Program-made: the position numbers and the translations under genes
The notes under the pieces: generated by a model
Seen by the model: only the letters and a program-made list of their open reading frames with translations
The model's database searches: none
Told to the model about the DNA's origin: nothing
Origin: Lathyrus oleraceus
Taxonomy: Eukaryota; Streptophyta; Magnoliopsida; Fabales; Fabaceae
Direction: 5' to 3'
NCBI RefSeq assembly: GCF_024323335.1
Contig: NC_066579.1
Span: forward strand, 250,039,575-250,103,574
DNA length: 64,000 nucleotides
Shown: piece after piece, positions 1 through 9,862 of the stretch
Layout: the number at the start of each line of letters is the position of its first letter
Position numbering within the stretch: position 1 is the stretch's first letter

Positions 1-19
1 GTTACAACTCTCCCCCACT
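1..19 (-). other. Polypurine tract and start of the 3' LTR
   Basis: Read on the minus strand, positions 19-1 give a purine-rich run (GTGGGGGAGAG) followed by TTGTAAC. Bases 6-1 (TGTAAC) match the first bases of the element's 5' LTR at 6533, so the 3' LTR begins at position 6 and the window cuts it almost at once. The purine run would prime plus-strand DNA synthesis. Confidence 0.8.
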
Positions 20-47
20 AAAGAGTTTTCGTCCTCGAAAACATACC

Positions 48-3000
48 TCAAGCGAATAACTCTGGGTAAGACTCCTTCATCTTACTCTCCAGTTCCCAAG
101 TCACATTGCCACCTGCTGGTCCTCCCCAAGCTACCTTCACCAAGGCAATCTCTTTACCCCGCAACTGCTTCAACTCCCGATCCTCGATCCTCATAGGTGA
201 TGTTTCAACAGTCAGGTTATCTCTCACCTGTACATCATCTACTTAGACTACATGCGACGGATCATGAATGTACCTTCTCAACTGAGACACATGAAAAACC
301 TCATGTAAATTCGCAAGCGACGGCGGTAAAGCGACACGATAGGCTACTTCCCCTATCCGCTCCAAAATCTGATAAGGACCAATAAATCGAGGTGTCAACT
401 TTTTCGACTTCAAAGCTCGACCAACACCAGTTATCGGAGTAACGCGAAGAAACACATGATCTCCCTCTTGGAACTCAAGTGACTTCCTCCTCTTATCATG
501 ATAACTCTTCTGACGACTCTGAGCAATTCTCATCTTCTCCTGAATCATCTTAATCTTTTCTGTAGTCTGTTGAACAATCTCCGGTCCAACCACAGCACTC
601 TCACCGGACTCATACCAACATAAAGGCGTCCGACATCTCCTACCATACAAAGCTTCAAACGGTGCCATACAATGCTCGAATGAAAACTATTGTTGTAGGT
701 AAACTCAATCAAAGGCAAATAACAATCCCAAGCGCCTCCCTTTTCCAAAACACAAGCTCTCAAAAGATCCTCTAATGACTGAATGGTCCTCTCAGTCTGA
801 CCATCAGTCTGCGGATGATATGCAGAACTCAATCTCAGCTTAGTTCCCAAAGCCTTCTGCAAACCTTCCCAAAACTTCGATGTAAATCTAGGATCTCTGT
901 CCGAAACGATACTCGACGGAATACCATGCAAACTTACAATCTTCTCAATATACAACTCAGCTAATCTCTCTAACGGATAATCCATTCTGATCGGAATGAA
1001 ATGAGCCGACTTTGTCAATCTGTCAACAATCACCTAAATGGCTTCAAAATTCTTACTTGTCCTCGGTAAACCAGAAACAAAATCCATACTGATACTATCC
1101 CACTTCCACTCTGGAATAGCCAACGGTTGCATTAGCCCAGACGGCTTCTGATGCTCAATCTTTGACTTCTGACAAGTCAAACAGGAATAAACAAAACTTG
1201 CAATTTCTTTCTTCATTCCCGGCCACCAAAATAACTTTTTCAAATCATGATACATCTTCGTAGCTCCAGGATGAATACTCAAGCCACTACGATGTCCTTC
1301 TTCAAGAATACTCTTCTTAAGTTCGGTAACATCCGGAATACACACCCGATTACCAAATTTCGAAACACCATTCTCATCAACTCTGAATTCACCACCTTGA
1401 CCTTGATTCACTAAAGTCAACTTATCAACCAAAAGCACATCGGATTTCTGACCCTCTCGAATCTCATCCAAAATACCACTCGTTAACTTCAATATTCCCA
1501 ATTTAACACTATTGTGAGTACTCTCACACACCAAACTCAAGTCTCTAAACTGCTCAATTAAATCCAATTCCTTAACCATTAACATAGACATATGCAATGA
1601 TTTCCGACTCAACGCATCAGCCACTACATTTGCTTTACCCGGATGGTAATTCAAACCAAAGTCATAATCCTTCAGAAATTCTAACCATCTCCTCTGTCTC
1701 ATATTCAGTTCTTTCTGATCAAACAAATACTTTAAACTTTTATGATCACTGAAAACCTCAAATCTTGACCCGTACAAATAGTGTCTCCATAACTTCAGAA
1801 CAAATACCACAGCTGCCAACTCTAAATCGTGTGTCGGATAGTTCCTCTCATGAACCCTCAGTTGTCTCGAAGCATAAGCTATAACCTGCTTATTCTGCAT
1901 CAACACACCACCCAAACCCAACAATGAAGCATCACAGTAAACTTCAAATGGTTCCGACGAACTCGGTAATATCAGAATAGGAGCAGTAGTCAACCTTCTC
2001 TTTAACTCTTGGAAACCTTCTTCACATTTTGAATCCCAAACAAACGCTTGCCCCTTTCTAGTCAACCTCGTCAACGGTAACGCCAACTTAGAGAATCCCT
2101 CAATGAATTTCCTATAATAACCTGCAAGTCCAAGAAAACTCCTTATCTCAGAAACTGACTTCGGAGCTTCCCACTTAGATACCGCTTCTATCTTAGAAGG
2201 ATCAACAGCAACACCACCTCTTGAAATCACATGACCAAGAAAACTCACCTCTTCTAACCAAAATTCACATTTAGAGAGTTTAGCAAATAACTTCTTTTCT
2301 CGGAGAACTTCTAAAACCACTCTCAAATGCTCAGCATGCTCTTCTTCAGATTTCGAATACACCAAAATGTCATCAATAAACACCACAACAAACTGATCTA
2401 GATACGGATGGAAAATCCTATTCATATACTCCATAAATACTCCAGGCGCATTAGTCACACCAAAAGGCATTACAGAATACTCATAATGTCCATACCTTGT
2501 TCTGAAAGCAGTCTTCTGAATATCCTCAGTTTTCACACGTATCTGATGATACCCAGATCTCAAATCTATCTTGCTGAACACACTCGCACCAACCAATTGA
2601 TCCATCAAATCATCAATCCTCGGCAAAGGATACCGATTCTTGATCGTCACTTTATTCAGTTGTCTGTAGTCCACACACAACCTCATAGTACCTTCTTTCT
2701 TCTTAACCAACAACACTGGCGCACCCCACGGTGACACACTCGGACGAATAAATTTCTTATCCAACAGATCTTCCAACTGACTCTTCAATTCAGCTAACTC
2801 AACAGCAGACATACGGTACGGAGTCATCGATATCGGTCTAGTACCAGGTACCAAATCAATCGAGAACTCAACTTCACGTTCTGGCGGCAGTTCATTCACT
2901 TCTTCCGGAAACACATCAGGAAAATCACACACCACAGCCAGATCACAAATCACCAGTTTATCTTTAACCTCCAAAGTCGCTAACAGCATAAACAACTCTG

Positions 3001-4417
3001 CCCCATCTGCCACTGCCTCATTCACCTGCCTGGCTGATAGAAACAAACTCTTTCCTTCCTCCATCTCAGGAAATATCACAGCCTTATCAAAACAGTTGAT
3101 ATAAACTCGGTTAAACACCAACCAGTTCATACCCAGAATAACATCAATCTGCACTAGTGGAAGACACACAAGGTCTATCCCAAAGTCTCTACTAAAAATA
3201 CTCAAAGGACAACTCAAGCAAACTGAAGTAGTAGTCACTGAACCCTTTGTAGGAGTATCAATCACCATACTTCCAAGCATCTCAGATATCTCTAACTTAA
3301 GTTTCACAGCACAATCCAAAGATATAAAGGAATGAGTAGCACCGGTGTCAATAATAGCTACAAGAGGAAAGCCATTAATATAACACGTACCTCGGATCAA
3401 ACGATCATCTGCAGAAGTCTCAGAACCCGATAAAGCAAAGACCTTGCCTCCTGACTGATTCTCCTTCTTCGGCTTAAGACACTGTGGACTGATATGACCC
3501 AACTCTCCACAGTTGAAACAAGTTACAGTCTTCAACCGACACTCTGCAGCCAAATGACCACCTTTTCCACACTTGAAACACTTCATCTCAGCACTGGTAC
3601 ACTCATGGACACGATGTCCAGCCCGACCACATCTATAACACTTAACAGGAGCACTAGAGTCTCCCCCACTAGGCCTCTTCATCACACCCTGCTTCTGAAA
3701 ACCTTTGCCAACTGCATACGGTTTTCCACGATCATTCTGATTCTTGCCTTTCCTATCAACCCTTTGCTGATAACTCTCCGCTCTGGCCTTGGTATCCTGT
3801 TCAAAAATCCTGCAACAGTCAACCAAATCAGAAAACACTCTGATCCGCTGATATCCAATAGCCTGCTTGATCTCGGGACGTAACCCGTTCTCAAACTTCA
3901 CACATTTCGAAAATTCTCCAGCAGCCTCACTATAGGGAGTATAATACTTTGACAGCTCTGTGAACTTAGCAGCATACTCAGTAACAGACTTGTTACCCTG
4001 CTTCAATTCTAAGAACTCTATCTCTTTCTTTCCTCTGACATCCTCTGGAAAGTACTTCCTCAGAAATCTCTCTCTGAACACAGCCCAAGTGATCTCAGCA
4101 TTTCCAGCAGATTCCAACTCAGTGCGGGTAGCAACCCACCAATCATCAGCTTCCTCTGACAGCATATGCGTACCGAACCTGACCTTCTGGTTATCGGCAC
4201 ACTCAGTTACCCGGAAGATCCTCTCGATCTCCTTCAACCACTTCTGAGCGCCATCTGGATCGTATGCTCCCTTGAACATTGGAGGATTGTTCTTCTGGAA
4301 CTCACTCAGTTGACGAGCAGCTCCCATTCCCACAACATTCGGGTTCCCTCCAAGTACTCCAGCTAGCATACCCAGAGCCTCAGCAATCGCAGCATCATCT
4401 CTACCTTTTCCAGCCAT
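48..4417 (-). pseudogene. Tekay gag-pol-chromodomain polyprotein, broken
   Basis: ATG at 4417 opens a 1127-codon stretch. Gag comes first, then three CCHC zinc knuckles (about residues 260-313), an aspartic protease (DTGATHSF, about 357), reverse transcriptase ([14 protein letters not shown] near 682), RNase H (DAS near 829) and the integrase HHCC finger (about 1042-1090). A TAG at 1034-1036 stops the integrase core; the family has Trp here, so TGG became TAG. The same frame resumes to about 670, where a one-base indel shifts the rest (245-668). A TAA at 243-245 then replaces a probable Gln, after which integrase C-terminal and chromodomain-like sequence (ending in YPELFA) runs to a TGA at 48-50. 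The protein would have packaged RNA, copied it and inserted it, with the chromodomain steering insertion to heterochromatin. As it stands it cannot be made whole. Confidence 0.93.
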
Positions 4418-4525
4418 CTCTATTCTGAAAACCCAAACAACTAAAACAATGAGTACTGATAGGGTTACACAACACCTATCTCGTACAGGGAAACAAAATA
4501 ATTACGACTCGACTCGACCGACTAT

Positions 4526-4537
4526 GCTCTGATACCA
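4526..4537 (-). other. Tekay primer-binding site, initiator tRNA-Met type
   Basis: The minus strand reads TGGTATCAGAGC four bases after the LTR end at 4542. This is the standard PBS complementary to the 3' end of plant initiator tRNA-Met. The leader to the gag ATG (4418-4525) shows no other recognisable feature. Confidence 0.92.
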
Positions 4538-4541
4538 CTAA

Positions 4542-6533
4542 TGTAACACCCTTCTTAATACCCCAAATATTTAATTAAAATAATAAAAATATCAATCAGA
4601 GTAATTATGCCCCGAAGGGTGTCACACAATCATTTCATAACAATCATCAAAATATCCTGTCATGCTCATTTATTTAATCAAATAAAACATTTGCATAATT
4701 CGCAGCGGAATAAAATCCAACATCAATACAAAACATGTAAGCTTATTCAACAATCATCAATGAAAACAAGTCAAACATCCCGTCCCGATGTTACATCTAT
4801 CAGAGCATGACCCACTAAGGAACTACTCTAGACTCCAAGTACTAGCTCCTACTCAATCACTGCTCGTTACTTGAAAAACAGTTGTAAGGGTGAGTTCCTC
4901 AATCAATATAATAAGCATTATAAAACATTATGTAATGCTAAGTAATTTTAACACATTTCATCACCCTAATCCAAACATATATTCAGTAACAGCACATCAA
5001 CTCAACATAATACTCAACACCAACACAAACACACGTATAATATTGGAATACATCCATTCATATTATACGCCATACATAATTTATGCAATGAGACTCCACA
5101 CATGCGGTACCGACTATTCTTGAACATATAGTTCAAGCTCACCGATCAATCCAGATACGGCTACTAAGCTCACTAGTCCCACTCATTTGAGATCTAATGA
5201 CTCACTCACTAATTCCTCACCATGGGAATTAGCTACAGCCCCGAAGGCTATGCTATGCACACTAATCATCTAGCATGCAGACATCATCAACAAATCCATA
5301 ATGATTCACTCACTAATTCCTCACCATGGGAATTAGCTACATCCCCACAGGCTATGCTATGCACGCTAATCATCTAGCAATGCAACATCGACAACAATCC
5401 ACAATGGACACATGCTCACACTCTAAGCCATACAACAGTCCATTCACAAATACATGCATAATATATACATTCACAGCATTATACATTTCATCACACATCA
5501 TCAACACATGTATCAACATATCATATCATGTCAATTAATTAAACACAGTATTAGCACACTCTACTAATACCTATACTGCTCAAAACAACGGGAAATGATC
5601 CCTACTACGTCATACATCAGCTAAGTTACATCACTCAGCCTAAACAACCAAAAACTGCACAACGACAGTTCCGGAAAACCACAAGTCTGCCCATACGCGT
5701 ATCGCCTATGCCCATACGCGTATTGCCCATTCCTGACCAAGTCCATACGCGTATTGCCCAAGCCCATACGCGTATGCTACGCGTACCACATTCTCCTACG
5801 CGTACCAACAGAGACAATTTCACGTTCAAAACATCATCTTTCTCACTCATACGCGTAAGGCCTCATCCATACGCGTACCAGCCATATCATACGCGTATTG
5901 CCTAGTGCCATACGCGTATGACCAGAAACCAGAATTTCCAGATCTGCAATGGCTTTTCCTGCTACGAGATCTATCCAATTCAACCTTCTACAGTCCAAAT
6001 TTTACACACAATTCATTCATCTCATCTAACACGAATCATACACTTTCGATTTCACAAATTGCTAACCTTTCTACCTCTAATTCCTACAAATTTCTTCAAT
6101 TTTAATCCCAATTTCGTTCCTCCCCAAAAGTTCACAAATTCATCATACATCATTCAATCAGAGGCAAATCAATGGTTTCTCACTACCCATCACATATTAT
6201 CCCATAATACCCATTAATCGATGATAAACCCCCCTTACCTGAGTTAATCCGGCAGCTTTGAGCTTCAAGCTTTTCCTTCCTTCAACCTTCGTTCTCTGGC
6301 TCTTTGCCCTTTTTCCCTTTCTGCCTCTTTTCCCTTTTCACGTAAAAATAACTTTTTACCAAAAAATGGGATTTTCTAAATTCCAACTTATATATTTTCC
6401 AATAATTATTATCCCAATAATAATAATAATAATTCCAAAATAATAATAATAATAATCCAATTATCCAATTAAATTAATAAATATATTATTAACTTAATTT
6501 AAATAATTATCATATTATTATCGGGGTGTTACA
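4542..6533 (-). repeat. Tekay 5' LTR, 1992 bp
   Basis: Bounded on the minus strand by TGTAACACCCCGATAATA at 6533 and GGGTGTTACA at 4542, so the ends form a TGTAACACC/GGTGTTACA inverted repeat. The U3 end (6380-6520) is AT-rich with AATAAT runs. A pyrimidine-rich stretch covers 6250-6350, a cluster of TACGCGTA palindromes lies at 5694-5918, and 5200-5350 contains a duplicated block (ACTCACTAATTCCTCACCAT at about 5206 and 5307). Short open frames in this LTR look like chance. Confidence 0.9.
5694..5918. repeat. Ten TACGCGTA palindromes in the Tekay LTR
   Basis: The 8-bp palindrome TACGCGTA occurs at 5694, 5715, 5746, 5767, 5778, 5797, 5850, 5870, 5890 and 5911. Most copies sit in a longer CCATACGCGTATTGCC-like context. 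Start-to-start spacings are 21, 31, 21, 11, 19, 53, 20, 20 and 21 bp, close to whole helical turns. The block lies about 620-840 bp into the LTR in its transcribed sense. Each copy holds two CpG sites, notable in sequence where CpG is normally depleted. Confidence 0.9.
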
Positions 6534-7167
6534 CTTGTGATTTCTAAGATTTGACTTTATTGCAAATTAGAAACTTTGGCCTTATGCCATTGCATTTTTA
6601 AATTCCTTTTTCTTAATCAAACTTATAAATGAACTTAACCATACTTGACTTAAATTTTCAAAAAGAAAAAAAGAACTAACACTCATTCAAACTCTTTTAG
6701 GCTCTTTTGTGCCTCTTTCAAACTTAAACTTTTATTAAAAGCAACTCACTCACTTTGAAATTGTTACCACGAACTACGAGGTTTTGATCCCTCATTTTTA
6801 TATTGGTACGTAGGCACAAGTTCGAAGGTCTTGTCAAACACAAAAATATAATTAATGAATTCTTTTCTCATCCCCACACTCTATTTATTGCAAACATCTT
6901 TTATACCATAAAACACATACACACATAAAAAAGGGCTCCCTAGGAGTACCTAGGACACTTTGGGTGCTAACACCTCCCCTCTGTGTAACCAACCCCATTA
7001 CCTGTAATCTTCGGCATTTGATTAGTTTTGATTTGAAAACTTCTTATCTTTGTGTTTTGTTCGTACTTTTCTCTTTTCCTTTGGAAACAATAAAAGCATG
7101 GTGGCAACTCTGGTTTTATTGACGTTAAGTTTATCCATAGCTTAATGGTCATGAATTTACCGCTACA
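6534..7167 (+). repeat. Ogre-1 LTR, 3' portion
   Basis: Matches the last ~0.6 kb of the other Ogre LTRs: an ACTACGAGGTTTTGATCC block, a GGGCTCCCTAGGAGTACCTA block at about 6927, an AATAAA polyadenylation signal near 7088, and the terminal ACCGCTACA at 7167. GTGGCAACTC at 7101-7110 is a near-copy of the PBS start, 76 bp before the true PBS. The 5' part of the LTR lies beyond the Tekay element and outside the window. Confidence 0.85.
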
Positions 7168-7176
7168 GAAATTAAG

Positions 7177-7194
7177 TGGCGACTCTACTGGGGA
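7177..7194 (+). other. Ogre-1 primer-binding site
   Basis: TGGCGACTCTACTGGGGA, nine bases after the LTR end. It is complementary to a tRNA 3' end ending in CGCCA, which I take to be the tRNA-Arg primer known for Ogre. One base differs (A for G) from the other PBS copies in the window. Confidence 0.85.
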
Positions 7195-8046
7195 GTAGTC
7201 CTCAGTGGGTTTAGCCTACTTTTTTATGTGTATATATTTGCGTATTTGATGTTTTTTATATTTGTTTGTGTGATATAATATGCTTGTTGTGCTTGGTGAT
7301 CTCTGAGTGGTGAGATAAGTTCTAACCCGAACTTGAGTGCAATCAAGATAGGAGGATGGTATAGTCATGTTCGACTTGTGTGGAGTAGTCCTTAACAAGT
7401 TGGCTTAAGATCCATCTACTCAGTGGAGACCCTTTTAGAGCTATTGATGTCACATAAGTTATTTGTGGTTAGGCATTACTTACTCTGATTTGGGGTCTGA
7501 GAAGCTGATGATCGTAGAACATTTAACCCAACTTGGCCTATTTAGGACGTAGTCCGGAGACTGTTCAGGTGTAGACTTGATAACAGTTGTTACGCGATAC
7601 TACACTCAGGCGAGTTTCTCTTGAGAATATTATGGGTTGATGAGTCAGTCATTCTAACCTGTAATATCCGATAGGTGGAATTAATCCCCTGGGAACTTTT
7701 TAGAACATGATCCATAGGTTTTATTCTTAGTACAGTCCTTTGGGATGGTTCTTAACCTGACTTCATGCTCGTGACTCACAACAAACCCTTGATTCTTGGT
7801 TGATCCAATCAAGTCTTGTCAATATCAATGGAACTTAGGTGTTGATAAGGTGAAAACCATAATCTACCAAAATGGATGATTGATCTTGACAATGACTTGA
7901 TTCATCCCTTGACCTTTGTTTGTTTGCCTTGTGTGTGATCCCTTATTTGTGATTGTTGCATTCATGCATTCATGCACATCATGACATTCATCACACGAAA
8001 AATAGCTTCAAGGAACTGAGGTTTTGTTTGCAAATATTTTCAGACC
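7195..8046 (+). other. Ogre-1 5' untranslated leader
   Basis: An 852-bp leader between PBS and ORF1, alignable to the leaders of Ogre-2 (17933-18929), Ogre-3 (41674-42578) and the fragment at 55659-56091. Shared landmarks: GTTAGGCATTA, GTTACGCGAT, and a block near 7827 reading AATATCAATGGAACTTAGG. I see no coding signal in it. Confidence 0.75.
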
Positions 8047-9558
8047 ATGGATTGTGGATGAAGGAACACTAAGAAGTACAGTTTCAGATGTCCTGATTTG
8101 AAAGAGCTAAGGAAGCTATCATCTTTTAAATTAGATCCCTTGGATTTTAAGCAACGTAATCGGAAGCCTCTATCTGTGTTATCTGCTGATGTGGTCGAAG
8201 GACTCTTGAGTGTGTTGGTTCAGTTTTATGATCCCCTCTACCGTTGCTTCACTTTTCCCAATTATCAGCTTATGCCTACATTGGAGGAGTATGCCCATCT
8301 CTTGGGGATACCTATTTCTGATAAGGTGCCTTTTAGTGGATTGGAAGAGATTCCCAGATCTCATATTATAGTTGAAGCTCTTCATCTGAAGAAGTCTGAG
8401 ATTGAGGCTCATTGGGTGAAGAAAGGAGGAATGTTTGGGTTGACTTTTGAGTTCCTTATTGGGAAAGATATTGCCTTTGCTCAAGCCGGTAGTGTGGATG
8501 CTTTTGAAGCTATCTTTGTGTTGCTCATCTATGGTTTGGCTTTGTTCCCTAACATTGACAGTTTTGATGATGTTAACGCCATTAGAATCTTCTTGATTGG
8601 GAATCCTGTGCCTACTTTATTGGGTGATATGTACTTTTCTGTGCATTTGAGAAATTCTAAAGGTGGTAGAACTATTGTGTGTTGTGTTCCTCTTCTGTAC
8701 AAGTGGTTTATTTCGCACTTACCTCAGACGCCTGCTTTTATGGAGAACAAACAATGTCTACGATGGTCTCAGAGACTTATGTCTCTCACTAATGATGATA
8801 TAGTTTGGTATGACTCCGTATTGAGTATCTTGGATATTATTGATAGTTGTGGTGAACTCTCTAATGTGTCTCTCATTGGTACACAAGGAGGAATTAACTA
8901 CAACCCTGCTTTGGCTCGTCGTCAACTTGGGTTGCCCTTGGGAGACAAACCTAATAACACTTAGTTAGAAGGTCTTTTCTATCAAGAGGGTAAAGATCCC
9001 CAACTTTTGAAGTATAAGATTGTGCATGCTTGGCATAATATGCATAGGAAAGGAAGATCCGAGCTTGGTCCACGCAATTGTGTAGCTTTGGAAGCTTACA
9101 CTCTTTGGGAAAAGAAGAGAGCTTTGGAATTGAAAATGCCTTATGTTTGTGCTAGACCTATGTCTATGGTTGTGGTTGAGCCGTCAACTCTCCCTAACCA
9201 AGATGTAAAGGAGTTGGAAGACTCACTCTCCAAGATGAAGCAAGAGAAGGATATGTGGGAATAACGGTTCCATGCTTTAAGAAGAAAGCATGAGGAGTTA
9301 CAGCTTGAGTCTAAAGACAAGGATGCACTTATTGAACTTCTTAAAGACCGAGTAGTGAAAAGACAGAGAGAGCCAGAGGTTCCATCTTCCTCTAGTATGC
9401 CTCAACCTTCCGGTGCTTGGAAGAAGATTGTTGATCAGCTTGTCCTCGAGAAGGCTCAGATGAAGACTTCTTTTGAGTCCGAGATCCAACGCATCCGAAG
9501 GAAGTACATACCTGCAGCTAGGTCATCTGACACAGTTGCTAAGGGATCCTTAGGATGA
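8047..9558 (+). pseudogene. Ogre-1 ORF1 (plant-mobile-domain-like), broken
   Basis: The extra Ogre ORF of unknown function that precedes gag. ATG at 8047 is chosen by alignment to Ogre-3 ORF1 (start 41673). The whole 504-codon frame is free of indels but has stops at 8059 (TGA), 8962 (TAG) and 9262 (TAA). The N-terminal two-thirds is a conserved globular domain (FYDPLYRCFTFP; LPTLEEY-type motif; PNIDSFDDVNAIRIF; LLYKWFISHLPQT). This resembles the plant mobile domain/DUF7745 group seen in Ogre ORF1. The last ~120 residues are charged and heptad-like, probably a coiled coil. The 8962 stop is CAG in Ogre-5 (63778-63780), so it arose by C to T. Function is unknown; only the family assignment is secure. 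Confidence 0.85.
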
Positions 9559-9862
9559 TTAGTCTCATTTTCTCTTGTATTTGTACATTTTGGTTTCTGA
9601 AATTGTACTCAGTGTAATCCTTCTAAATTATATAAATAAAAGAGATGTTTTATGGTCAATCAAATTGTTACAAATTGTTATTATTATATATTTGCAAATA
9701 AAATAGTATGTTCCTTGATAATAAAAACAATCAAAGCATTGCATTTCATGCATCATTTGCATAAACAGGTTTTTCTTCCGCCAAATGTCTTATTGGTTAT
9801 TCTTCTGTGCTTCAGCTAAGCTGACTCATCGATACAATACTCACGCCAATCATCCGAGAATC
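9559..9862 (+). other. Ogre-1 ORF1-gag spacer with gag-frame extension
   Basis: AT-rich spacer with an ATATAAATAAAAG run near 9629. From 9785 the gag frame is already open upstream of the gag ATG, and the stretch translating to KLTHRYNTHAN (about 9820-9852) is conserved in all four gag copies in the window. A pyrimidine-rich run ending in CAG (about 9803-9814) immediately precedes it and looks like a splice acceptor. Confidence 0.55.

Larger units (their letters stand above)
1..6533 (-). mobile_element. Tekay-type chromovirus (Ty3/gypsy), nearly complete
   Basis: A Ty3/gypsy retrotransposon read on the minus strand. In its own orientation the order is 5' LTR (6533-4542), tRNA-iMet-type PBS, leader, gag-pro-RT-RNaseH-integrase-chromodomain, polypurine tract, and the first 6 bases of the 3' LTR at the window edge. 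The chromodomain after integrase places it in the chromoviruses; the three-zinc-knuckle gag fits the Tekay/Del lineage as I know it. It lies inside the LTR of Ogre-1, whose remaining part starts at 6534. The candidate target-site base run on the right is CTTGT (6534-6538); its partner is outside the window. The element is dead: two nonsense codons and one frameshift interrupt the polyprotein. Confidence 0.92.

Noticed and set aside
2408..4366. Several plus-strand open frames across Tekay
   Set aside because: They are antisense to the well-supported gag-pol frame and have no independent similarity.
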